Assembly (NCBI GenBank): GCA_947479915.1
Contig: CANKAU010000024.1
Span: 1-35,140 of the forward strand
Source of the DNA: Chloroflexota bacterium
GTDB taxonomy: Bacteria; Chloroflexota; Dehalococcoidia; UBA2979
Direction of reading: 5' to 3'
Length of the DNA: 35,140 nucleotides
A model generated the notes under the pieces. It saw only the letters and a list, made by a program, of their open reading frames with translations. It did no database searches and was not told where the DNA came from. The position numbers were made by a program, and so were the translations under genes. Of this stretch, positions 1 to 7,683 are shown piece after piece. Numbering within the stretch: position 1 is the first letter of the stretch; every line of letters begins with the position of its first letter.

Positions 1-125
1 CCAAGATGAGGTCACTCACCGGGTTAACCGGGTAAGACCGCCAGAAGACTACTGGTTTGATAGGCCGGAGGTGGAAGCGCAGCAATGCGTTGAGCTTACC
101 GGTACTAATGGTCGAGGGCTTGACC
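1..125 (+). rRNA. rrl: 23S rRNA, 3' end (partial)
   Basis: The first ~125 bases match the conserved 3' end of bacterial 23S rRNA: the segment around 52-80 (ACTGGTTTGATAGGCCGGAG) and the terminal segment at 98-124 (TTACCGGTACTAATGGTCGA followed by GGGCTTGACC). The 5' part lies outside the window. The exact mature end is inferred, since the matching 5' strand of the closing helix is not in view. Confidence 0.95.
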
Positions 126-306
126 CTCTATCAAGCACATCTTCGATCTGTTGATGTGGCGATTCGTAGACTGCTGGAAACGTCGGGCTCGCGCAGTATT
201 CTGTGTGCAGGTGCCACTGCCTGTCTCGCAACCTCGACACGTCGAGGTGCCGAGCGGGGCGCATGGCGCAGTGCTCGAGTTGCCGTGAGGTGGCTCGAAT
301 GGTCGG

Positions 307-381
<75 letters not shown>

Positions 382-392
382 ACGATTGAATA

Positions 393-425
393 CGAAGCCG
401 CCTCGCAAGAGGCGGCTTCGTTGTG
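393..425 (+). terminator. Intrinsic terminator after tRNA-fMet
   Basis: A perfect 12-bp stem (393-404 with 409-420) closes on a GCAA tetraloop and is followed by TTGTGT. It lies 11 bases after the tRNA, so it should end the 23S-tRNA transcript before 5S. Confidence 0.85.
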
Positions 426-734
426 TCTGGACTCAGCGGCGACGGTTCAGCTCGTGCCGGCGCTCTGGTCGTTCCCTGGCGAGCGGTCGAGGCTTGGGCG
501 CGGGGTGAGTGCAGGCGGCGAGGCAGGCAGGACGGGCGCCACGGCGATGACGTCCCGGTCGGGGTGCCGTGGGCGCCTGGCGGGTCGGGGCAGTCGCTCC
601 GAAGGACGACGGGGGCCAGTGGGGTTGACCGGCCAACTGGGATCGGGAGGGAATGGCGCCGACGGTCGAGAGGGCCAGATGGCAACACGAATGTACTATT
701 TCGGAAAGATCTCCTGAGAACAGGGCGCAGGGGG
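421..734. other. Intergenic spacer between the rRNA terminator and the 5S promoter
   Basis: About 310 bases with no convincing gene. Open frames run through on both strands but are low-complexity, Arg/Gly-rich translations typical of GC-rich noncoding DNA. A TTGACC at about 624-629 resembles a -35 box but has no matching -10. I see no tRNA, repeat or riboswitch here. Confidence 0.6.
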
Positions 735-763
735 TTGCTATTTCCCGATCCGCGCGCAATACT
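735..763 (+). promoter_or_regulatory. Candidate promoter for 5S rRNA
   Basis: TTGCTA (735-740), a 17-base spacer and AATACT (758-763): each hexamer matches 4 of 6 consensus bases with ideal spacing. Initiation would fall near 770, almost exactly at the predicted 5S 5' end, so 5S may need little or no 5' processing. The terminator at 393-425 makes a separate promoter necessary unless read-through occurs. Confidence 0.5.
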
Positions 764-768
764 TCGGT

Positions 769-887
769 TCTTGGTGGTTAGAGCGCGGCGGACCCACCCG
801 TTCTCATTCCGAACACGGAAGTGAAACGTCGCAGCGCTGACGATACTCCCCGGGCAACTGGGTGCGGAAAATAGGCCACCGCCAGGA
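769..887 (+). rRNA. rrf: 5S rRNA
   Basis: About 119 nt with typical 5S segments: CCCGTTCTCATTCCGAACAC (797-816), GGAAGTGAAA (817-826) and GATACTCCCCGGGCAACTGG (842-861). Helix I pairs 769-777 with 879-887, including two G-T pairs. The ends are defined by this helix and may be off by a base or two. The gene is unlinked in transcription terms from 23S: it lies about 640 bases downstream, behind a tRNA and a terminator. Confidence 0.95.
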
Positions 888-891
888 CTAT

Positions 892-928
892 GCAGGCCAT
901 CCCGCTAAACGGGATGGCCTGCTGCTTT
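892..928 (+). terminator. Intrinsic terminator after 5S rRNA
   Basis: A perfect 13-bp stem (892-904 with 910-922) with loop CTAAA is followed by TGCTTT. It begins five bases after 5S. Confidence 0.88.
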
Positions 929-1031
929 ATCCGGGCTCGTGAAGCGAGCGCCGGGGCGAGCAACCCCCGATGACGTCCCTCGACCTCTCACCTCATGTGT
1001 GTGCGCGAAGGATGGAGCCGGGTACCGGGCG

Positions 1032-1040
1032 TGTTATCAT
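1032..1040 (+). promoter_or_regulatory. Extended -10 promoter of the S1 gene
   Basis: TG-T-TATCAT: an extended -10 motif whose hexamer matches 5 of 6 consensus bases. No -35 box is evident, as is usual for extended -10 promoters. Transcription would begin near 1047, which excludes the upstream in-frame ATG codons at 970 and 1039 as starts for S1. Confidence 0.65.
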
Positions 1041-1107
1041 GCGCCCCGGCCGTGCGTCCGGTGAGTTCCCGGGCGGGCGTCACATCCTTCCGGAGGCAGA
1101 TACAGCG

Positions 1108-2640
1108 TTGACCAACCAGACCACCCCAGCCGCGACCGATGAAATCGAGGACATGGCGGCGCTCCTCGATAGCGCATCAGCTGCGGAACCCCGCCAGCTT
1201 CGCCGAGGCGAAGTTGTCGAAGGCACCGTCATGAGCGTGGAGCGCGACGGGCTCGTCGTCGACATCGGCTTCAAGTCCGAGGGCATCGTCCCGGTGCAGG
1301 AAATGCACTCGATGGGCGCTGAGCCCCTGACGAAGCTCAAGCCCGGTGATCCCGTGCTCGTCTACGTCGTGCAGCCCGAGACCCCCGAGGGCCAGGTGGC
1401 GCTGTCCATCGACCGCGCCCGCGGCGAGCAGGGCTGGCGCACGCTGCAGGAGCGCTTCGAGTCCGGCGAGATCTTCGAGGCGGAGATCACGGGCTACAAC
1501 AAGGGCGGACTCCTCGCGAACGTGGAGGGCGTCAACGCGTTCATCCCGATGTCGCAGGTGGTCGGTGCCAAGCCCGGCACGGATGGCACGAACCCGCTGT
1601 CCGCGCAGGTGAGCCGCGCGCTGCGCCTGAAGGTCATCGAGATCAATCGCCGGCGCAACCGCGTCATCCTGTCTGAGCGCGCTGCGCTCCAGGAGTGGCG
1701 TGCGGAGCAGAAGGATCGCCTGCTGGACGAGCTCGCCGAGGGCGAGATCCGCAAGGGCATCATCACTTCGATCCGCAACTTCGGTGTGTTCGTCGACCTC
1801 GGCGGTGCCGATGGTCTCGTTCACCTGTCCGAGCTCTCGTGGGACCGCAACGCGCAGCCGGAAGACCTGTTCAAGGTCGGTGACGAAGTCAACGTCTACG
1901 TCATGCGCATCGACCAGGAGACCAAGAAGATCGCGCTTTCCATCCGCCGGGCGTCGCCCGAGCAGTGGGAAGAGCTCATCACCCGCTACCAGGTGGGCGA
2001 TGTGGTTCCCGGCGTCATCACGAAGCTCGTCGCGTTCGGCGCCTTCGCGCGCCTGCCTGGCCCGGTGGAGGGCCTGGTGCACGTGTCCGAGCTCGTCGAC
2101 CGCCGCATCGGTCACCCCGAGGAGGTCGTCGAAGAGGGCGACGTGGTCCCGCTGAAGATCGTGCGCATCGAGCACGACCGTCACCGCCTGGGCCTGTCGC
2201 TCCGCGAGGCGCGCACCGAGGCGATGATCCGTGGCTGGCAGTTCGACCCCGAGGGTCGCGTGGCCGCCATGCCGGACGACGCGGAAGCCGCGTTCCCGAA
2301 CGAGGCCAAGCAGCTCGCCCCGCGGCACGAGGCGCGTCGCGCTGCGGCCGTCGAGGAAGCCGAGCGCCAGGCGGCTGCTGCCGTCCAGCGCGAAGTCACG
2401 CAGGCCGAGAACGCGCAGGCGCGTACGGCGATGCGTGACGACGGCCCGGTGCTCACGGCCATGCAGGCCGCGATGCAGCAGGCACAGGCCGACCTGGCCG
2501 CGCAGCAGACGGACGGGTCGGCTCCGGCCGACGCGGAGACCGCTGCCGAGGCTCCGACTGCTGAAGCGGCTCCGGCCGCGGAAGCCGCCGCCGACGAGGC
2601 ACCCGCTGCCGAGGCGGCCCCGGAGGGCGAAGGCGCGTAA
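1108..2640 (+). CDS. rpsA: 30S ribosomal protein S1 (four S1 domains)
   Basis: A 510-residue protein with four S1/OB-fold RNA-binding domains at about residues 33-103, 119-193, 211-283 and 295-366. S1 helps the 30S subunit bind and unfold mRNA. The last two domains are the most canonical (F-G-V-F-V and G-L-V-H-x-S-E-L motifs). An Ala/Glu-rich, probably disordered tail fills 367-510. Four domains rather than the six of E. coli is usual outside Proteobacteria. I chose the TTG at 1108 because GGAGG lies 11 bases upstream (1092-1096), the predicted transcription start is near 1047, and the extra residues from the longer frame look like noncoding translation. The gene stands alone between a promoter and a strong terminator. 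Confidence 0.9.
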   Translation: MTNQTTPAATDEIEDMAALLDSASAAEPRQLRRGEVVEGTVMSVERDGLVVDIGFKSEGIVPVQEMHSMGAEPLTKLKPGDPVLVYVVQPETPEGQVALSIDRARGEQGWRTLQERFESGEIFEAEITGYNKGGLLANVEGVNAFIPMSQVVGAKPGTDGTNPLSAQVSRALRLKVIEINRRRNRVILSERAALQEWRAEQKDRLLDELAEGEIRKGIITSIRNFGVFVDLGGADGLVHLSELSWDRNAQPEDLFKVGDEVNVYVMRIDQETKKIALSIRRASPEQWEELITRYQVGDVVPGVITKLVAFGAFARLPGPVEGLVHVSELVDRRIGHPEEVVEEGDVVPLKIVRIEHDRHRLGLSLREARTEAMIRGWQFDPEGRVAAMPDDAEAAFPNEAKQLAPRHEARRAAAVEEAERQAAAAVQREVTQAENAQARTAMRDDGPVLTAMQAAMQQAQADLAAQQTDGSAPADAETAAEAPTAEAAPAAEAAADEAPAAEAAPEGEGA

Positions 2641-2670
2641 GCGTCCCGCGCTCCCGGATTCGATATCAGG

Positions 2671-2708
2671 GCACCGGCTCCCGAAAGGGAGCCGGTGCTT
2701 CTTTCTCC
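2671..2708 (+). terminator. Intrinsic terminator after rpsA
   Basis: A perfect 12-bp stem (2671-2682 with 2687-2698) with a GAAA loop, followed by TTCTTTCTCC. Confidence 0.88.
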
Positions 2709-2802
2709 CCGGCGTCCACGATGAACGGCGTTCGGCGAGTGGTGAGCGCGGGAAATCGTGATGCCTACCCACACGGATCCGGCGCGGGAAGTGCGCGGCG
2801 CC

Positions 2803-2811
2803 TGATATGAT
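2803..2811 (+). promoter_or_regulatory. Extended -10 promoter of clpC
   Basis: TG-A-TATGAT with a hexamer matching 5 of 6 consensus bases and no clear -35 box. This is the same design as the rpsA promoter. Transcription should start near 2818. Confidence 0.62.
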
Positions 2812-2817
2812 CGATAC

Positions 2818-3040
2818 AGGTCGGTCGCCTGCATGGCCGACGCCTCCCCCCGCACCTTAAGACGCAATGTTCCTGCCCACGCCGCGAGGCGCGGGTGGGA
2901 GTCCGCTGTCGAGGCAACTCTCGGCCGTCGGATGATGCGCGCGGTGAGGCGACAGGCAGGCGGTTCACCAAGGGCAATCACGAATGGGGCGCATGTAGGC
3001 CCTGTGGTAGCCTTGAATGAGTAGACGAACGGAGCGCCCG
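2818..3040 (+). promoter_or_regulatory. Long 5' leader of clpC
   Basis: About 220 untranslated bases separate the predicted start of transcription from the clpC ATG. A hairpin at 2876-2899 (two 5-bp stems around one bulged G, loop AGG) is the most stable structure I can see. A CIRCE element (TTAGCACTC-N9-GAGTGCTAA) is absent. I recognise no riboswitch class. The ribosome-binding site GGAG (3031-3034) ends the leader. Confidence 0.35.
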
Positions 3041-5560
3041 ATGGCTGACCGATTCGATAAGTTCACCGAGCGGGCTCGACGCGTGTTGACGCTGGCGCAG
3101 GAAGAAGCGCAGCGGTTCAACCACAATTACATCGGCACTGAGCACCTGCTGCTCGGGCTTGTGCGCGAGGGTGACGGGGTGGCCGCGAAGGTCCTCTCCA
3201 ACCTGGGCGTGGAGCTCAACAAGGTGCGGTCCGCGGTCGAGTTCATCATCGGCCGAGGCGACCGTGCCTCCTCCGGCGAGATCGGACTGACGCCGCGCGC
3301 GAAGAAGGTCATCGAACTGGCCGTCGACGAGGCGCGCCGGTTGGGTCACTCCTACATCGGCACGGAGCACCTCCTGCTCGGCCTCGTTCGCGAGGGCGAA
3401 GGCATCGCGGCGGGTGTCCTCGAGAGCCTCGGGGTGAACCTCGAGCGCGTCCGCGGCGAAACGACCCGGATCCTCGCGCAGTCGCAGCCGCAGGGCGGCA
3501 CGGCCGCCGCGGGTGGCGGCGGCGCGACCAGCGCCGCGGGGCAGCGCTCCGTGCGCACGCCGACGCTGGACCAGCTCGGCGTGGACCTCACGGCGATGGC
3601 CCGTGGCGGTCAGCTCGACCCGATCGTGGGACGCGACCACGAGATCGAGCGCGTCGTGCAGATCCTCTCGCGCCGCACAAAGAACAACCCCGTGCTCATC
3701 GGTGAGCCCGGGGTCGGCAAGACGGCGGTCGCGGAGGGCCTCGCCCACCGCATCGTCTCGGGCGACGTCCCGGACACGCTGGTCGGCAAGCGCATGCTCA
3801 CGCTGGACATCGGACTCCTCGTCGCCGGTACGAAGTACCGCGGCGAGTTCGAGGAGCGCCTGAAGAAGGTCATCGAGGAGATCAAGTCCTCCGGCAACTG
3901 CGTCCTGTTCATCGACGAGCTGCATATGCTTGTGGGTGCCGGCGCGGCCGAGGGCGCGGTGGACGCGGCGAACATCCTGAAGCCCGCGCTCGCGCGTGGC
4001 GAGATCCAGGCGATCGGCGCGACCACCCTCGACGAGTACCGCAAGCACATCGAGCGCGACGCCGCCCTCGAGCGCCGGTTCCAGCCGGTGCGCGTCGACG
4101 AGCCGACGATCGAGGACACGGTGTCGATCCTCAAGGGCATCCGCCCCGCATACGAAGAGCACCACAAGTTGAAGATCTCGGACGAGGCGTTGTCCGCGGC
4201 AGCCGAGCTGTCCGCGCGCTACGTCTCCGACCGGTTCCTACCGGACAAGGCGATTGACCTCATGGACGAGGCGTCCGCCCGCGTCCGCATTCGCCGGCAC
4301 TCCACGCCGACGTCCGTGCGCGAGGCCACCAGTGGCCTCGAGGCGCTGCGTCGCGAGAAGGACCAGGCGATCGCGAACCAGCAGTACGAGTACGCCGCTG
4401 AACTGCGCGAGCGCGAAGTCCGGCTCCAGACGAAGCTCGAGGAGCTCGAAGCCGAGGTGGAGCAGGAGCGCGAGGCGCAGCACCCGGTGGTGGGTGAAGA
4501 CGACATCCGAGACGTGATCTCGCAGTGGACCGGTGTGCCGCTGTCCCGGATCGCGGCCGAGGAGTCCCAGCGCCTGCTGGAGATGGACTCGTTCCTGAAG
4601 GAGCGCGTCATCGGCCAGGACGAGGCGGTCACGGCCGTCTCGCGCGCGGTGCGCCGCGCCAGCGCCGGTCTGAAGGACCCGAAGCGCCCGATCGGCGTGT
4701 TCATGTTCCTCGGACCGACCGGTGTCGGAAAGACGTACCTCGCGGAGATGCTCGGCGAGTTCATGTTCGGGTCGAAGGACAACATCGTCCGCATCGACAT
4801 GTCGGAGTTCATGGAGAAGCACACGGTGTCGCGCCTCGTGGGCTCGCCTCCGGGCTACGTGGGCTACGACGACGGCGGGCAGCTGACGGATCTGGTGCGG
4901 CGCAAGTCGTACTGCCTGATCCTGCTCGACGAGATCGAGAAGGCACACCCGGACGTCTTCAACATGCTGCTCCAGATCTTCGACGACGGGCACCTGTCCG
5001 ACGCGAAGGGCCGCAAGGTCGACTTCCGGAACACGATCATCATCATGACCTCCAACGTGGGGTCGGATCTCATCCGCAAGGACTCGCGTGTCGGCTTCAA
5101 CACCGCCGTCGACGAGGCGAAGACGGCCGAGGACCAGTACAAGCGCATGAAGACGCGCGTCGAGGAAGAGATGAAGCGGGTCTTCCGACCTGAGTTCCTC
5201 AACCGCATCGACACGCCGGTCGTGTTCCACGCCCTGCAGCAGCACGACATCCGTCGCATCGTGAACCTTGAGCTGGATGACCTCCGGAACAACCTCAAGG
5301 AGAAGATGATGTCGGTGGAGGTCACCGAGGCGCTGCTCGACTACCTCGGCAACGAGGGGTTCGATGCGGTCTTCGGCGCTCGTCCGCTGCGCCGCGTGAT
5401 CCAGAACCAGGTCGAGGACCGTCTGTCGGACGCGCTCCTGGAGGGTTCGTACGAAGAGGGCGACACCATCCGCATCGACTACGTCGACGGCGAGGTGAAG
5501 TTCGAGCGGGTCGTGGGCTCCGTGGCCAACGAGTCCGTGGAGCCGGCGCTCGCGCCGTAG
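3041..5560 (+). CDS. clpC: ATP-dependent Clp protease ATPase subunit ClpC
   Basis: An 839-residue class I Clp/Hsp100 unfoldase that feeds substrates into ClpP and acts in cytoplasmic protein quality control. Two Clp-N repeats occupy residues 1-145; the phrase [15 protein letters not shown] occurs in each. The first AAA+ module has Walker A GEPGVGKT at 221-228 and Walker B VLFIDE near 289. A UVR-type coiled middle region (about 415-485), which separates ClpC from ClpA, follows. The second AAA+ module has GPTGVGKT at 558-565 and the D2 small domain at the end. The length is typical. The ATG at 3041 has GGAG six bases upstream; the in-frame ATG at 3017 has no such site. It is monocistronic, with its own promoter and terminator. 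clpP and mcsA/mcsB are not adjacent. Confidence 0.96.
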   Translation: MADRFDKFTERARRVLTLAQEEAQRFNHNYIGTEHLLLGLVREGDGVAAKVLSNLGVELNKVRSAVEFIIGRGDRASSGEIGLTPRAKKVIELAVDEARRLGHSYIGTEHLLLGLVREGEGIAAGVLESLGVNLERVRGETTRILAQSQPQGGTAAAGGGGATSAAGQRSVRTPTLDQLGVDLTAMARGGQLDPIVGRDHEIERVVQILSRRTKNNPVLIGEPGVGKTAVAEGLAHRIVSGDVPDTLVGKRMLTLDIGLLVAGTKYRGEFEERLKKVIEEIKSSGNCVLFIDELHMLVGAGAAEGAVDAANILKPALARGEIQAIGATTLDEYRKHIERDAALERRFQPVRVDEPTIEDTVSILKGIRPAYEEHHKLKISDEALSAAAELSARYVSDRFLPDKAIDLMDEASARVRIRRHSTPTSVREATSGLEALRREKDQAIANQQYEYAAELREREVRLQTKLEELEAEVEQEREAQHPVVGEDDIRDVISQWTGVPLSRIAAEESQRLLEMDSFLKERVIGQDEAVTAVSRAVRRASAGLKDPKRPIGVFMFLGPTGVGKTYLAEMLGEFMFGSKDNIVRIDMSEFMEKHTVSRLVGSPPGYVGYDDGGQLTDLVRRKSYCLILLDEIEKAHPDVFNMLLQIFDDGHLSDAKGRKVDFRNTIIIMTSNVGSDLIRKDSRVGFNTAVDEAKTAEDQYKRMKTRVEEEMKRVFRPEFLNRIDTPVVFHALQQHDIRRIVNLELDDLRNNLKEKMMSVEVTEALLDYLGNEGFDAVFGARPLRRVIQNQVEDRLSDALLEGSYEEGDTIRIDYVDGEVKFERVVGSVANESVEPALAP

Positions 5561-5585
5561 CCCTCGGACACTGATGCGAATATCG

Positions 5586-5614
5586 AACGGCCGCCCTGTG
5601 ATGGGCGGCCGTTT
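5586..5614 (+). terminator. Terminator hairpin after clpC
   Basis: A perfect 11-bp stem (5586-5596 with 5603-5613) with loop TGTGAT. Only three T residues complete it, so termination may be partial and some transcripts may continue into nudC 26 bases on. Confidence 0.65.
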
Positions 5615-5639
5615 CGCGCCCGACAGGACGAGGTGAGCG

Positions 5640-6554
5640 ATGGCAGCGGCAAACGTGTACGGCGAGGACGGCCTCGATCGGCTGGTGGAGCGGCGCCGCG
5701 ACACGGCGTGGTTCGAGCGCGCGCTGGCGAGTGAGACCACGCGCTTCGTCGTCGGCTGGCAGGAGCGCCTGCCCGTCCTCGACACCGCCGAGGGGCCGCG
5801 ACTCGCCTCGATCGGCGTGCCGAAACTCGCGCCGCTGGTGACCGGTGAGCCGGTGCTCCTCGGTGCCATCGAGGACGCCGTGCACGTGGCGATCGACGTC
5901 AGCAACAGCGACGAGGCGGACGTGGTCGCGGTGCTGCCGGAGGGGGCGCGCCTGGCGGAGCTGCGCGAGATCGGATCGCTGCTGCCTGGCCCCGAGGCCG
6001 CGCTCGCTGCATCGCATCGCGGCGTCCTGCTGTGGCACGCGGCGCAGCGTCACTGCGGCCGCTGCGGTGCGCCCACCGTCATCGCGGAGGCCGGCCACAC
6101 GCTCACGTGCACGAACTCCTCGTGCGGTGCGGTGCATCACCCGCGCATCGACCCGGCGGTGATCACGCTGATCACGGACGGCGAACGGGTACTGCTAGGC
6201 CGCAACAAGCGCCGTCCCGGATCGATCTACACATGCTTCGCGGGCTTCGTGGAGGCCGGCGAAAGCCTGGAGGGTGCCGTCACGCGCGAGGTGTTCGAGG
6301 AGGTCGGGCTGCGGCTCGCCGATGTGCGCTACCACTCCTCGCAGCCGTGGCCGTTCCCGGCACAGCTCATGCTCGGCTTCCTCGCGACGGCGTCGACGTT
6401 CGACGTGCGCCTCGATGAGGAGGAGATCGCGGACGCGCAGTGGTTCACGCGCGACGAACTGCGGGCGATCGTGCCGGACGGGCCCGTGCAGCTCCCGCGG
6501 GCCGACGCTGTGGCACGTCGGATGATCGACAGCTGGATCGCGGGCGAGATCTAG
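5640..6554 (+). CDS. nudC: NAD(H) pyrophosphatase / RNA deNADding enzyme NudC
   Basis: A 304-residue Nudix hydrolase of the NudC family, which cleaves NADH to NMNH and AMP and removes NAD caps from RNA. A zinc ribbon uses C139, C142, C157 and C162. The Nudix box (G-x5-E-x7-R-E-V-x-E-E-x-G) starts at G202. The NudC-specific SQPWPFP motif follows it and separates this enzyme from general Nudix proteins. The N-terminal ~130 residues form the variable family domain. AGGTGAG lies just ahead of the ATG. The stop codon is four bases from the stop of the convergent rodA gene, with no terminator hairpin between them. Confidence 0.94.
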   Translation: MAAANVYGEDGLDRLVERRRDTAWFERALASETTRFVVGWQERLPVLDTAEGPRLASIGVPKLAPLVTGEPVLLGAIEDAVHVAIDVSNSDEADVVAVLPEGARLAELREIGSLLPGPEAALAASHRGVLLWHAAQRHCGRCGAPTVIAEAGHTLTCTNSSCGAVHHPRIDPAVITLITDGERVLLGRNKRRPGSIYTCFAGFVEAGESLEGAVTREVFEEVGLRLADVRYHSSQPWPFPAQLMLGFLATASTFDVRLDEEEIADAQWFTRDELRAIVPDGPVQLPRADAVARRMIDSWIAGEI

Positions 6555-6558
6555 CGCG

Positions 6559-7683
6559 CTAGGGCGACCAGTCGCGCGGTGCGCTGCCTCGACGGGGCAC
6601 GCGGTGCGCGGCGATCGATTCGAGGATGCCGATCGCCGTGAAGACGGCGACGAGCGCCGAGCCGCCGGTGGACACGAACGGCAGCGGGATGCCGGTGGCC
6701 GGGAACAGCCGCATGTTCACCGCGGCGTGCACGCACGCCTGCAGCACGATCAACGTCGTCAGTCCCACGGCCAGGAGCCGTCCGAACTCGTCAGGTGCGC
6801 CCGAGGCCGCGCGATAGCCTCGCCACGCGACGATCGCGAAGAGCGCGATCACGCCGACGGTGATGAGAGCGCCGCCGAACTCACCGAGCTGTGCGAACGC
6901 GAAGTCCGATGACCTCGGGGCGACGCCTGCCAGCGCAGAGGGCGCGCCGTTGAAGCCACGCCCCGTCACGCCGCCCGCGCTGAAGGCGACCTCCACCTGG
7001 CGCAGCGTGAAGCCGCTGCCCAGCGGATCGCGCGCGGGGTCGAGGAACACCGCGATGCGCTCGCGCTGGTAGTCGGGGATGGCGATCGCGAGCGCCAGCG
7101 GAAAGAGCGACAGCGTAAGCAGCGCGAGCCCGCCGAGGTACCTCGACGACACGCCCCACGCGAGGGCGACGGCGAACCACGTGAGCCCGAACAGGATCGA
7201 GGTGCCGAGATCGGGTTCCAGGATGATCAACCCGGCCATGAGTGCGAAGAGCCCGAGCAGTACTGTGGCGCCTCGACCGCTCGGCGCGCGATCCGCCGCG
7301 AACGCCGCACCGCCGACGGCGACCACGATCTTCGCGAACTCCGAGGGCTGGACGGTGATGCCGCCGCCCACGCTGATCCAGCGCCGCGCGCCATACTCGT
7401 GCGATCCGAGAACCAGGACGAGCACCAGTCCGATGACGCCGGCGACGACGAGGTGCGGCGCGAGCGTGCGCAGCAGCCGGTAGTCGGTCCTCGACGCGAC
7501 CGCCATCGCGACCAGGCCGACGGCCACGTAGACCGCCTGTCGCACGAACTCCGGGTTGATCGCGCGGTGCTCCTCCATCGCGAGGGCGCGCGCGATGAGC
7601 AGCCCGCCGGTCGCGAGGAGGCACGCGGCGATCAGCAGTACGGCGTCCGGCACGATCGCGGCGTGCGCGCGGGCCAGGTTCAC
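6559..7683 (-). CDS. rodA: Rod-shape glycosyltransferase RodA (SEDS family)
   Basis: A 374-residue polytopic membrane protein of the SEDS family (RodA/FtsW/SpoVE), with about ten hydrophobic helices. RodA polymerises lipid II into glycan strands for lateral wall growth, paired with the class B transpeptidase PBP2. Family wording such as Q-P-S-E-F-A-K and the C-terminal P-F-V-S-T-G-G-S is present. Identity as RodA rather than FtsW rests mainly on position: it is the last gene of the mre operon, directly after mrdA. The GTG start overlaps the mrdA stop by four bases (GTGA), implying translational coupling. Confidence 0.93.
   Translation of the reverse strand: MNLARAHAAIVPDAVLLIAACLLATGGLLIARALAMEEHRAINPEFVRQAVYVAVGLVAMAVASRTDYRLLRTLAPHLVVAGVIGLVLVLVLGSHEYGARRWISVGGGITVQPSEFAKIVVAVGGAAFAADRAPSGRGATVLLGLFALMAGLIILEPDLGTSILFGLTWFAVALAWGVSSRYLGGLALLTLSLFPLALAIAIPDYQRERIAVFLDPARDPLGSGFTLRQVEVAFSAGGVTGRGFNGAPSALAGVAPRSSDFAFAQLGEFGGALITVGVIALFAIVAWRGYRAASGAPDEFGRLLAVGLTTLIVLQACVHAAVNMRLFPATGIPLPFVSTGGSALVAVFTAIGILESIAAHRVPRRGSAPRDWSP

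Noticed and set aside
624-629. TTGACC as a -35 box for 5S
   Set aside because: No -10 hexamer at 16-18 bases; the pair at 735-763 is better placed.
1177-2772. 531-codon minus-strand open frame over rpsA
   Set aside because: Shadow of the S1 gene in a GC-rich genome; Arg/Leu/His-rich translation with no family features.
4238-5905. 555-codon minus-strand open frame over clpC and nudC
   Set aside because: Crosses two clear genes and a terminator; low-complexity translation.
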